Below, one piece after another: positions 26,963 to 34,462 of a stretch of 64,000 nucleotides of DNA. Each line of letters starts with the position of its first letter. Position 1 is the first letter of the stretch. The notes under the pieces are model-generated. The model was not told the DNA's origin. It made no database searches and worked only from the letters and a program-made list of their open reading frames with translations. This DNA is from Roseovarius nitratireducens (GTDB taxonomy: Bacteria; Pseudomonadota; Alphaproteobacteria; Rhodobacterales; Rhodobacteraceae): positions 1-64,000 of the forward strand of contig NZ_PDNI01000043.1 of the NCBI RefSeq assembly GCF_002925845.1. The letters run 5' to 3'. The translations under genes were made by a program, and so were the position numbers.

Positions 26963-27334
26963 TCACCCCTTGGCCCGTCGCTTACTCTGCCGGAGCCGCT
27001 GGCCGCAGCTGAGCGAGCACGTCACCTGATCCTTGTTCACCGCCCGGAAAGAGCCGCCGCACCAGCCGCAGGTGCGGGTGCCCCGGTAGTAGTGCGGCAC
27101 CGCATTCTTGCACGCCTTGCTGCACCACCGCGCATCGGCCCGCATGGTTACGGGCATGAGCGCGTGGCAGGTCTCGCACCGACGATCCTTGAGCGCCTCG
27201 GCCTTGGCCTCGCGCTCCAGCATGGTGTTGTGCGCCCGGATGCACCTCGGGCTGCAATAGACCTTGTTGGCCTTGCATGGCCACATATCGACGCCGCAGA
27301 TGATGCAACGGGGCCGCATGTCTAGAGGTTCCAT
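26963..27334 (-). CDS. Protein with three zinc-ribbon repeats
   Basis: From the ATG at 27332-27334 the product is 123 residues built from three similar Cys motifs: CIICGVDMWPCKANKVYCSPRC (given here in parts: CIICG and YCSPRC), CETCH with WCSKAC, and CGWCG with CSLSC. Each has CxxC, about 15 residues, then CSxxC, consistent with three treble-clef or zinc-ribbon units. It is the last gene of the morphogenesis operon and overlaps the preceding gene by 13 bp. A DNA- or protein-binding role is likely but not shown. Confidence 0.68.
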   Translation of the reverse strand: MEPLDMRPRCIICGVDMWPCKANKVYCSPRCIRAHNTMLEREAKAEALKDRRCETCHALMPVTMRADARWCSKACKNAVPHYYRGTRTCGWCGGSFRAVNKDQVTCSLSCGQRLRQSKRRAKG

Positions 27335-27795
27335 GTCACCACCCGCACAACCGTTTCCTCGCTCCCGTTCCGAAGGTTCTCCATCTGTTTGAAATGCGCG
27401 TTGGCGCAGAGCCTCCCGCAATACTTGTGGTGCCCCTCGGGCAGGGGGTTGTGGCACCTGATACACCGCGTCCGCTCGATCAGCGTTCCCGCCTGTATGG
27501 TGTGCTCGGGCTGGCCCTCATACCAGCTTGGCCGCACCGCACGGACCCTGCGCAGCGCGCCCTCCACCGTCGCTTGCGCGGCCCTGTCAGCGTCGAACCA
27601 ATTCCAGCCCGAAAGGCACAGGCTGGCCCGGATGCCATGGCGCAGCGGCCCCTCCAGCCCGCCAATATAGGCAATCTCCCCCGAGGCGAACGCGGCCCGC
27701 ATGGCATTGGCGAGACGCTCCTCCAGAGCATCCGCGCGCTGCTTTGCGAGACGCCCCCGCTCGGCCTCTCTCGCTTTGGTTTCTGCTTTGGCCAT
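27322..27795 (-). CDS. Satellite protein with C-terminal zinc-ribbon motif
   Basis: The 157-residue protein has a charged helical N-terminus (AKAETKAREAERGRLAKQRA), a middle part with GWNWFDADRAAQATVEGALR, and a C-terminal CIRCHNPLPEGHHKYCGRLC zinc-ribbon like that of the next gene. Its ATG overlaps the TAA of the portal gene. The family was not recognised. Co-transcription with head genes suggests a role in the particle cycle or its regulation. Confidence 0.62.
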   Translation of the reverse strand: MAKAETKAREAERGRLAKQRADALEERLANAMRAAFASGEIAYIGGLEGPLRHGIRASLCLSGWNWFDADRAAQATVEGALRRVRAVRPSWYEGQPEHTIQAGTLIERTRCIRCHNPLPEGHHKYCGRLCANAHFKQMENLRNGSEETVVRVVTWNL

Positions 27796-28859
27796 TACTC
27801 ATCGCCCCACCCCACCAGCTTCATCGCCGTGTCAGGATCGACGCCCGCCTCTTTCGCCATCGCGAGCGCCTGGACGATCCCCGCCGCCGCGCGGGCACGC
27901 CCGCCTGCATCGAAGGCTTGGAGCGGGCGCATCACGTCTATCTGGACCGGCTGGCCCAGCTTTTCGCTTGCCTCTTGCGCGATAAGTCCGGCGATAGGTT
28001 GCAAGGTCCACGTGGCGAGCTGGCGTTGTATCTCGCGAGTTTGCGGCCCGGTAAGGTTCGGACTCATGAGCGACGGCAGAATGCCATAGGCCATGCAGAT
28101 CGCGCCGCGCGCAGCCGTGAGCGCCTCGCCCAGCTTGGCACGGTCCAGATCGGGCGTCAGGTCTTGCGGGTGCCAGTCGGTTTGCGGGGCCGGGGCACCC
28201 GCCGCCGTGACGGTGACGCTCTCACGCAACAGGACGCGACCACGCCGCCCGCGAAAACCTCGGGCCAGCGTCGCGTTATCTGTATCCGGTTGCTCAGGCA
28301 TGGGCACGACCTGCGAACCGATAGGCGCATCCGCGTAAATCTCCGACAGCGCCCGCTCGATCGCGTCGAGCGTTGCCGCCGTGAGCTGCGACCGGCGCAG
28401 CGGTGCCTGCCCGGCCCATGGGGCTGCAATGTCGGTGCCCGTGGTGACATGCAGCACCTCGGCGGCAAGCCGGGTTTCGCTCCTGCCACCTCCTACCTCG
28501 GGGATGCTCAGACGATAGGCGCGCGGCCTGCCGTTGCGAGTGCTCAAATCCCAATCGGATGCTGGCACCAGCCCCTGATCGGTGATCACGAACACCGCTT
28601 CACCGCGCAGTGCCAGCGCCCTTGCGGCCATTGCCAGCGTTCGCCGGTCGAGTAGATCGGTGCCCTCTACATCGGCCAGCGAAAGCCCGTTTTCCCAGAG
28701 CGACACGCAGCTTTGCACGGTGCTCGTAAGCTCCCCGATGCCTCGGGTGCCCGAGATATACGCCTCACGCGCGGTCAGCACCTCAGCCGTGAAGCCGGTG
28801 CCCATGGCCCGTTGCTCTACAGGCTCGGCCTTGCGTTTGAATATGTCGAGTAGGCCCAT
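27795..28859 (-). CDS. Phage portal protein (HK97 type)
   Basis: Starting at the ATG at 28857-28859 (MGLLDIFKRK) gives 354 residues. The opening, the TSTVQSCVSLWENGLSLADV helix and the internal AYGILPSLMSPNLTGPQTRE clip-like region fit HK97-family portals, which form the dodecameric channel at one capsid vertex and hold the tail connector. It lies at the 3' end of the head block instead of directly after TerL. It is somewhat shorter than many HK97 portals. Confidence 0.78.
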   Translation of the reverse strand: MGLLDIFKRKAEPVEQRAMGTGFTAEVLTAREAYISGTRGIGELTSTVQSCVSLWENGLSLADVEGTDLLDRRTLAMAARALALRGEAVFVITDQGLVPASDWDLSTRNGRPRAYRLSIPEVGGGRSETRLAAEVLHVTTGTDIAAPWAGQAPLRRSQLTAATLDAIERALSEIYADAPIGSQVVPMPEQPDTDNATLARGFRGRRGRVLLRESVTVTAAGAPAPQTDWHPQDLTPDLDRAKLGEALTAARGAICMAYGILPSLMSPNLTGPQTREIQRQLATWTLQPIAGLIAQEASEKLGQPVQIDVMRPLQAFDAGGRARAAAGIVQALAMAKEAGVDPDTAMKLVGWGDE

Positions 28860-28860
28860 G

Positions 28861-29403
28861 TCACGCCCTCCGATATGGGCGCAGCAGATCGCCCGCGCCT
28901 GAGTTTTGCATCGCCCGCGCCATCCATGCCGGGTTGCGCTGATAGCTTTCCTCGATAGCGCCGCCCATGCCGACCGAATAGCTCGACACGCCCGCTCGAT
29001 CCGAGACGTCGGCCATATAACCGGCCAGCCTGATAAACGCCTCGTCCACCGCCGCAGGCACCGTGCCGCCGCCCACGTCCGCCGTGATCCGGTAGGGGCC
29101 ATCACCGGCCAGCACGACGCCGCCCATGAATGACGCATCAAGGCTGGCCGTGATCCATGCCGTGCCGTCCCAGACCTCTTGCGCCGTGATCGTCGCCGGG
29201 GTCAGATCGGGCACAAACTCGCCCGGCCCTTCCACCGTCCAGATCACTTGCCGCTCGGTCCAGCGGTGCGCGATGTAGCTTTCGATCCGCTGCCAGATCA
29301 TGTCAGCGTCGAGCGCCGCCGCTGCCGTTGACAAGCCCGCCGGGGTTGCAGGATAGCTGGCCGGAATCGCCTCTTGTCGTTTGAGAATATCCATCACCGC
29401 CAC
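28861..29403 (-). CDS. Head-tail connector protein (gp6-like)
   Basis: The 180-residue protein resembles phage head completion/connector proteins: an N-terminal region with LDADMIWQRIESYIAHRW, a central beta region (GPYRITADVGGGTVPAAVDE), and a helical end with SYSVGMGGAIEESYQRNPAWMARAM, a segment typical of phiE125 gp8/HK97 gp6-like connectors. It lies between portal and protease genes and overlaps the protease by 10 bp. It would form the ring under the portal. Confidence 0.65.
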   Translation of the reverse strand: MAVMDILKRQEAIPASYPATPAGLSTAAAALDADMIWQRIESYIAHRWTERQVIWTVEGPGEFVPDLTPATITAQEVWDGTAWITASLDASFMGGVVLAGDGPYRITADVGGGTVPAAVDEAFIRLAGYMADVSDRAGVSSYSVGMGGAIEESYQRNPAWMARAMQNSGAGDLLRPYRRA

Positions 29404-30005
29404 CTCTCGATTGCATGACGCTTGCGCGTGAATATCCGAGCTTGCGGTGCGAGGCTCCAGTTGCGCGCCTCGATTTGCGTTTCCGAGTAGGCCGGACGTG
29501 TCACAAGCGACAGCTCGAACAGGATCGCCTCGTTGATCGTGCGGATCAGCGCGTTACCCTCAGCCGGGTCTTCCTCCTCCACCGTCTCGGCGTTGGGCAC
29601 CGTCCGCTCGGGCGGAATCCTGAAACCGGGGCTGATCCCGGCAATCTGCCCTACGGCCAAGAGCGCCAGAGCATCCCGGACGTAGGACACATCCTCCAAT
29701 TCCGAGGCAATATCCGCCGCGAAAGTGAGCGCCTCGGGTGTATCGGTCAGCTCAAGGGTGCCCGCGCCGCGGCTGGCAAGGGGCCGGTCGAAACTGTGCC
29801 CCACCAGCAGGTGCACCTCCTGCATTGTCTCGATGGAATGCCGGAATGCGCCCGAGGCGAATTGTTCCTTGCGCGGCCTGCCGGTCCTGCCGCCATCCGA
29901 CAGGACCGCACGCGAATTGTAGGGGAAGCGCCCGGCCAATCGGACGCCCCCACCTTTCTTGCGGCGGACCTCAAGCCCGCCGCCTGCCACGCCACCCCAG
30001 AGCAT
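29394..30005 (-). CDS. HK97-family prohead protease
   Basis: The 203-residue protein has the U35 protease fold: a beta-rich start with AGRFPYNSRAVL, the catalytic His in LLVGHSFDRPLAS and the catalytic Ser in LFELSLVTRPAY. It removes the scaffold region of the major capsid protein during head maturation. Its ATG overlaps the stop of the capsid gene upstream in the operon. In most HK97-type phages the protease precedes the capsid gene; here it follows it. Confidence 0.88.
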   Translation of the reverse strand: MLWGGVAGGGLEVRRKKGGGVRLAGRFPYNSRAVLSDGGRTGRPRKEQFASGAFRHSIETMQEVHLLVGHSFDRPLASRGAGTLELTDTPEALTFAADIASELEDVSYVRDALALLAVGQIAGISPGFRIPPERTVPNAETVEEEDPAEGNALIRTINEAILFELSLVTRPAYSETQIEARNWSLAPQARIFTRKRHAIERWR

Positions 30006-31264
30006 TATTCGATGCCCGTGATGATCTCGATCTGAGACCCGCGCGGCACGGTGACATCCGCCGTCACGATCCCCGTCATCCGCAGCCCGCCCGATTGCGC
30101 GTCGGTGTAGACGTCGCGGATCAGGTCAATGCCGCCCCAGATCGCCATGAAGGCCGGGGGAAGCCCGCCCGCCGTGGTGCTCATCACCGCCGTGCTGGCA
30201 AGAGGCGACCCCGCCGGAGCGTCGAGCGCGTTGGACGTGGTGACGGTGTTCGGCATGGCCCGCGACAGGCGGTCCCATTCGGTGATGCCGGAGCCGCTAT
30301 CGAAAATTGCGCCGTCCAGATCGCCCCAGACCTCGGGCCGCATCAGGAGCCGCACATCCGCCGGGCTGGCCGCTGCATTGTTGAGCATGAAGCGGATCGC
30401 CGCCGCCCGGAACAGCGAGTAGGTTGCCGCCGCCGCCGCGTCGGTTTCGGTGATCCCGTAGGTCGTTTTCCCCGGAATGATGCCCAGCGGCTGGCCGTTG
30501 GCCCCGGTCCCGAGGAACACCGCCTTGTCGAGCCCCACCTGCATGGCGTTGAGCATGTCGCGCCGCATGGCCTGTTCCAGCCCGGCCCCGCTTTGCTTCA
30601 TCGCCTTGCGCGACATGCGCAGCTGCACCCCGAAATTGCTATCGGGGGCGAGGGACTTGTCCACCGTGGTAAAGGCGGTCGGCCCCGCCACGTTGGCGAG
30701 CTCGCCATCGGCCCAGCCCGCCGCGATGCTGGACGACACCACGGGATATTCTCGCTCGCCCTGGCCGATATTGATCGTTGCAACTCCCATGCGCCCGGCC
30801 ACGGTCTGCGCGAACAGCCGGTCAACGATAGGCATGGTCTGCACCGGGTCAGGCGTGCCCGAGGCAATCGTTTCGCCCGCGCGGGTTTCGAGCATCGCCG
30901 CCAGCGGAATCGGCACGCCGCGATAACCGCCGGCGCTGCGCATTTCTTCGATCACCTCGGCAGTGCGCCCGGTGAAGGCGCGGCCCTCGTCCAGGTGGAA
31001 CACCGCCTGCCGGAGCTCGAAACCGGATACTAGATCATCCCATTCCCGGCCCTCGCGGGTCTCCAGATCGGCCCCGGCCTCGCGGCGTTCGGTGTCCTCG
31101 GCCACCAGAGCCGCGCGATAGCGGGTCTCATTTGCCCGATACTCGCCGTCGAGCGTCTCCATCTGGCGGGTTTCATCTTCGGCCGGGCTTTCCTTGCCGA
31201 CCAGCTCGGCCAGCGCGGATCGGATTTCCGATTGCCGACGCTGGATTTTCACACTCTCAAGCAT
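30005..31264 (-). CDS. HK97-fold major capsid protein
   Basis: The 419-residue protein has an N-terminal charged coiled-coil (delta/scaffold) domain, residues about 1-100 (RRQSEIRSALAELVGKESPA), then the HK97 fold: VDRLFAQTVAGRMGVATINI in the E-loop region, MSRKAMKQSGAGLEQAMRRD as the long spine helix, and FLGTGANGQPLGIIPG near residue 255. The conserved end RDVYTDAQSGGLRMTG is also present. It assembles the icosahedral head and is processed by the neighbouring protease. Confidence 0.92.
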   Translation of the reverse strand: MLESVKIQRRQSEIRSALAELVGKESPAEDETRQMETLDGEYRANETRYRAALVAEDTERREAGADLETREGREWDDLVSGFELRQAVFHLDEGRAFTGRTAEVIEEMRSAGGYRGVPIPLAAMLETRAGETIASGTPDPVQTMPIVDRLFAQTVAGRMGVATINIGQGEREYPVVSSSIAAGWADGELANVAGPTAFTTVDKSLAPDSNFGVQLRMSRKAMKQSGAGLEQAMRRDMLNAMQVGLDKAVFLGTGANGQPLGIIPGKTTYGITETDAAAAATYSLFRAAAIRFMLNNAAASPADVRLLMRPEVWGDLDGAIFDSGSGITEWDRLSRAMPNTVTTSNALDAPAGSPLASTAVMSTTAGGLPPAFMAIWGGIDLIRDVYTDAQSGGLRMTGIVTADVTVPRGSQIEIITGIE

Positions 31265-31265
31265 G

Positions 31266-31592
31266 TCATTCTCCTATGTTGCTCGAAGGGTTCCGCCGCA
31301 TGTCAGCGACAAGATCGCGCCACGCTTGGCGCTCGGGGGAAAGCTCGGGATGCCCGGCCTCCAGCCGTGTCTTGCGTCCGTGATCGACGCCACAGAGCGT
31401 TTGCAAATTGTCCAGATCGAAGGCCAGATCGGGGCGGTCGCGCACCGGCTTGATATGATCGACCTCCAGCCGATATCGTGAGCCGCACTGGACGCAGCAC
31501 CAGCCGTCCCGCCGCTTGGCGGCAAGGCGCAGAGCTGGCCACCGCTTATCGCGGTAGACCTTGGCCCCGTGCCGATCATAACGGGGCCTCAT
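31266..31592 (-). CDS. HNH endonuclease
   Basis: The 108-residue protein has the HNH nuclease core: WCCVQCG zinc-binding cysteines, the LEVDHIKPV catalytic His, and NLQTLCGVDHGRKT as the Asn-His end. HNH proteins next to terminase genes are needed for DNA packaging cleavage in HK97-like phages and in phage satellites. It overlaps the adaptor gene by 4 bp and precedes the capsid gene by 1 bp. Confidence 0.9.
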   Translation of the reverse strand: MRPRYDRHGAKVYRDKRWPALRLAAKRRDGWCCVQCGSRYRLEVDHIKPVRDRPDLAFDLDNLQTLCGVDHGRKTRLEAGHPELSPERQAWRDLVADMRRNPSSNIGE

Positions 31593-31927
31593 GTCCGCAC
31601 CTGCAATTCATGGAACCGCGCCACGCCGTCCGGTGCCAGCGGTGAAACCCGCGCGATGACATACTCGACGCCGCCGACGATGAGCTTGTCCGCCGTTGTC
31701 GGGGTGACGCTCAGGCCCTCGACGCTCACCAGCGCCCGCAGATCGCCGCTTTGAATGAGCGTTCCGTCGCGCACCTCTTGCGCATAATCGACAACCGCCA
31801 CCGTGATTGCCGTATCAACTTCGGTCTGGACTGGTGCCCACTCAGGGCCGGTGTTGACGATCTGGCGCAGCGTGCCCGCTTGCCCGAAACGCGCGATGAT
31901 CCGCGATGCCGCGTCCTTCATGCCCAT
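31589..31927 (-). CDS. Head-tail adaptor/closure protein
   Basis: The 112-residue, beta-rich protein (VQTEVDTAITVAVVDYAQEV, then GDLRALVSVEGLSVTPTTAD) has the size and feel of head-closure (stopper) proteins of the SPP1 gp16/HK97 gp10 kind and ends with ARVSPLAPDGVARFHELQVR. It overlaps the TerL stop by 10 bp and the HNH gene by 4 bp. In a head-only element it would be the surface that accepts a helper phage tail (inference). Confidence 0.62.
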   Translation of the reverse strand: MGMKDAASRIIARFGQAGTLRQIVNTGPEWAPVQTEVDTAITVAVVDYAQEVRDGTLIQSGDLRALVSVEGLSVTPTTADKLIVGGVEYVIARVSPLAPDGVARFHELQVRT

Positions 31928-33450
31928 GCTATCCGGCCTCCTCTTGCCGCTGGCCGGGCCAGCATCCGCGCGCCCTGCGCCACGGCCAGCACCGTTGCCG
32001 CCGCCGCGTCGATCCGGCCCGTCGATCTGCCCTTTGCCAGCTTGTGATTGTTCGCCGGGTCAATCAGCGTGATCGCGTCCGCAAAGGCAGAGCGCAGCAA
32101 AAGCGACGGCACCGTGCGCACCTTTTGCTCGAATAGCGCCCGCCGGAATCCTTCAACATCCGCCGCGCCGTCGAGCCATCCCATGCCGCGCCAGACGCAG
32201 GGCACCCGCTCCAGACCGGCCCCGCGCAGCGCGTCCACAAACTCGGCATGGCGAAACCTGTCTCCGACAATCGCGGCCAGCGCCTGCCCGTCGAGACGCG
32301 CCACCACCGCGCTCAGAAACTTGTCGAGCGGCACAATGGCCTCGCCCATGGTGATCAACTCGCCGCGCTCGGCCATCTCGCAATACCGGCTCGACACGCC
32401 GTCAGCCGCGCCACGATCCGCAAGGCCGGGGGTGCCGGGGAATGCCCCCAGTGCCTCCACCCGTCCCGACTCGGGCCAGTAAAGCGTTGCCGCAGACATG
32501 CTCCTACTGCCGCCCAGATCGACGCCCAGGACACACGGCCCCTCACGCGGGGGCAGAGCATCCGGCGCGACCTCAGCGGCCAGCCATTCATCCGTTGTGA
32601 TCAGCACCGACCTATCATCGGACGCGACACGTTCATTGCGATTGAGATTGCGGAAGCTCGACAGGGCAGACCCGCCCCGCGCTATGGCCCGCCGCGCCTG
32701 CGCCACCAGCCATTCGGGCGATGAACCTATGCCCTCACGCGCGCCGGGGTTCGCCACCAGCAGGCTTTCCAGATCGTCAGGGGGCAGGCCCGGCTCGGGC
32801 CGATGCTCCTGCACAAAGGTGCCGGGGGGCGGTTCATCAAGCCACCGCGAAAAGGTGTTCACATCATCCGGGGCACTGGTCGAGATAATCAGCGCCCGGC
32901 CATCGCGCTTGCCCAGACCGGACAAGATAGCGTTCTCCAGATTGTCGCCTTTCTCACGCTCCCATGCGGCCCGCTCATCAAGTATGGCCAGCGTCGGTGC
33001 CCCCCCGAGGATCGACTTGCCATCCGCCGCGATGACGCGCGCCAGCCCGCCGCCGTTCTCTGCCGTCTCCACCTCCAGCTTGGACCCGCGCCGGATCGTG
33101 AATTGCTCTTGCTCCTCCTCGGGCAGACCCTCGATAAACCCGATCAGGAATCCGAACGCCGTCTTTGCCTGATCGCGGTTCCTCGCCGCGAATATGATCT
33201 CGCGTTTCGGCTGGGGCGCGATTTCGCCCATGAGGTGGCCAAGAGCGATGCCCGACGAAAGCGCCGTCTTGGCATTGCCGCGACCGATGGACAGGCACCC
33301 CACCGCGCAATCCTTGGCAAAAGCACCGCGCACAAAGTCTTTCTGAAAACTCGCCAGCCGCAGCTTGCGGCCAGCCCGCCGCCCCTCGGGCACCGTCAAT
33401 CGTGACAGAAACCGCAGCGCCGCCGATGCCTCTTTCGATGCCCTAGCCAT
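31918..33450 (-). CDS. terL: Terminase large subunit
   Basis: From the ATG at 33448-33450, preceded by GGGGGAAAA, the protein is 510 residues. The ATPase shows Walker A SIGRGNAKTALSSG, Walker B APTLAILDERAAWE and the coupling motif IISTSAPDD. The C-terminal RNase H-like nuclease has Asp in VLGVDLGGSRSMSA, a second in AIVGDRFRHAEF and a third in GRIDAAAATVLA. It cuts and pumps DNA into the preformed head. No small terminase was recognised next to it; the small upstream genes or HNH may fill that role. Confidence 0.92.
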   Translation of the reverse strand: MARASKEASAALRFLSRLTVPEGRRAGRKLRLASFQKDFVRGAFAKDCAVGCLSIGRGNAKTALSSGIALGHLMGEIAPQPKREIIFAARNRDQAKTAFGFLIGFIEGLPEEEQEQFTIRRGSKLEVETAENGGGLARVIAADGKSILGGAPTLAILDERAAWEREKGDNLENAILSGLGKRDGRALIISTSAPDDVNTFSRWLDEPPPGTFVQEHRPEPGLPPDDLESLLVANPGAREGIGSSPEWLVAQARRAIARGGSALSSFRNLNRNERVASDDRSVLITTDEWLAAEVAPDALPPREGPCVLGVDLGGSRSMSAATLYWPESGRVEALGAFPGTPGLADRGAADGVSSRYCEMAERGELITMGEAIVPLDKFLSAVVARLDGQALAAIVGDRFRHAEFVDALRGAGLERVPCVWRGMGWLDGAADVEGFRRALFEQKVRTVPSLLLRSAFADAITLIDPANNHKLAKGRSTGRIDAAAATVLAVAQGARMLARPAARGGRIAWA

Positions 33451-33547
33451 TATTTTTCCCCCGAATTTTTCGGAGAGAGAAAGGAACACCCCGCACCGCG
33501 ACACCTCCCCACGACAGAACGCCGGGCATTGGGACCAAACCGCTCAT
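33443..33547 (-). CDS. Possible 34-aa leader/overlap peptide before terL
   Basis: An ATG overlapping the stop of the 49-codon gene upstream (ATGA at 33544-33547) opens a 34-residue frame (MSGLVPMPGVLSWGG…) that ends 8 bp inside terL. It may couple translation into terL and need not encode a functional peptide. Low confidence. Confidence 0.3.
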   Translation of the reverse strand: MSGLVPMPGVLSWGGVAVRGVPFSLRKIRGKNNG

Positions 33548-33693
33548 GGATGCGCCCTCTTGGCCTCGGCCACGGCCTCTTGCACGATCCGTCGCCATTG
33601 TGCGGCCGCATCGTCGCGCCAGAACGTGCCCTTGCGGTTGCCGCTGCCGTAGTGGGCAAGCCGGGCATAAGGTGAGGACCACAGGCCGCGCAC
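33544..33693 (-). CDS. Hypothetical 49-aa satellite protein
   Basis: A GTG start at 33691-33693 gives MRGLWSSPYARLAHYGSGNR, then KGTFWRDDAAAQWRRIVQEA and a Lys/Arg/Ala end. Residue composition with conserved-looking Trp, Tyr and Arg is that of a genuine small protein, and GAGG lies about 11 bp upstream. It sits directly before terL, where a small terminase subunit is normally found, but it is much shorter than known TerS proteins. Confidence 0.5.
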   Translation of the reverse strand: MRGLWSSPYARLAHYGSGNRKGTFWRDDAAAQWRRIVQEAVAEAKRAHP

Positions 33694-33703
33694 GCGCCAT
33701 GGC

Positions 33704-33910
33704 TTACCTCGCGGCGCTGACGTAGCCGGTCAGTCCCTCATCGGTCAGCTGCATCCGGGCTTGGTTGGCATGGCCGGGGCTGACGCAGAGAATGTGCTCT
33801 TGCGGCTCGCCCGGTCGATCAACGGTGATCACGGCCCGGCCTGAAGGTGCGACCTCCACGCGGAAATGCCCGCCGCGCTTGCACATGAGCATATCGTCGA
33901 TGTTGAACAT
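33704..33910 (-). CDS. Hypothetical 68-aa satellite protein
   Basis: The product (MFNIDDMLMCKRGGHFRVEV…) is beta-rich, ending LTDEGLTGYVSAAR. It is the first gene of the packaging/head operon, 51 bp downstream of the perfect palindrome at 33961-33974, and has GAGGCGGCACC before the ATG. No family was recognised. It could be a head-operon regulator or a packaging accessory protein. Confidence 0.6.
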   Translation of the reverse strand: MFNIDDMLMCKRGGHFRVEVAPSGRAVITVDRPGEPQEHILCVSPGHANQARMQLTDEGLTGYVSAAR

Positions 33911-34462
33911 GGTGCCGCCTCGATAAGTGAGCGTTCACGGTGTGTTCTATCATGGATTGCGGTATTATAATACCCCAAATGCGAATAGACACACCTCTCC
34001 CCCTTTCTGCCGTGGTATGCCCTGGGCTCAGGGTTGCCACGCCGGGGACCATCCGGGGCCGCTCGGGCCGCATACTCGGTTGCCTCGCCCTCGCGGGCCA
34101 CGCCTCTCGACGTGTCTGCCGGTGCATTTTCTAGGGCTGCACCACCGTGGGCCGACTTCACCGGGGGTCTATTCCGGTGCTCTCGGTTGCCACGGCGTTG
34201 GACCCTCACGGGGCTTCCGCGCCACGGACCCGGTTGGAATGGGGACACCAGAGCCGGGATTTGATTGTTCATTGCCCGCTATTTCCGATGGGGCGGGCCA
34301 GATCACCTTGGGCCGGGATGGACAGAGGACCGGCAACCTCCCCGCTGATTTCGCTCAGCGGTCAGAAGCTAGGGCGGGTTGAGGATATGCCCGGTCTGGC
34401 CGGTCTGCTCCGGTGGGTTGACGCTCCAGCACCACGCCCATGATGCTGGGGCGCGGTGGTGT
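33911..34462. other. Non-coding region upstream of the head operon
   Basis: No convincing gene was found on either strand; long open frames here are Arg/Pro/Gly-rich, as expected from GC-rich non-coding DNA. GGTTGCCACG occurs twice in direct orientation (34032-34041 and 34185-34194), with a similar GGCAACC nearby. Together with the palindrome at 33961 this could hold the late promoter and a packaging or replication site (inference). Confidence 0.45.
33961..33974. promoter_or_regulatory. Perfect palindrome at the head-operon promoter
   Basis: GGTATTATAATACC is a perfect 14-bp palindrome in an otherwise GC-rich region, 51 bp before the first gene of the minus-strand head operon. It contains TATAAT on both strands, so it can be a -10 box covered by a repressor. 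No good -35 box is visible, which suggests activator dependence. Confidence 0.55.

Noticed and set aside
33829-34272. Minus-strand open frame of 147 codons in the satellite
   Set aside because: It overlaps the better-supported 68-residue gene, is Arg/Pro-rich and has no recognised domain or good ribosome binding site.
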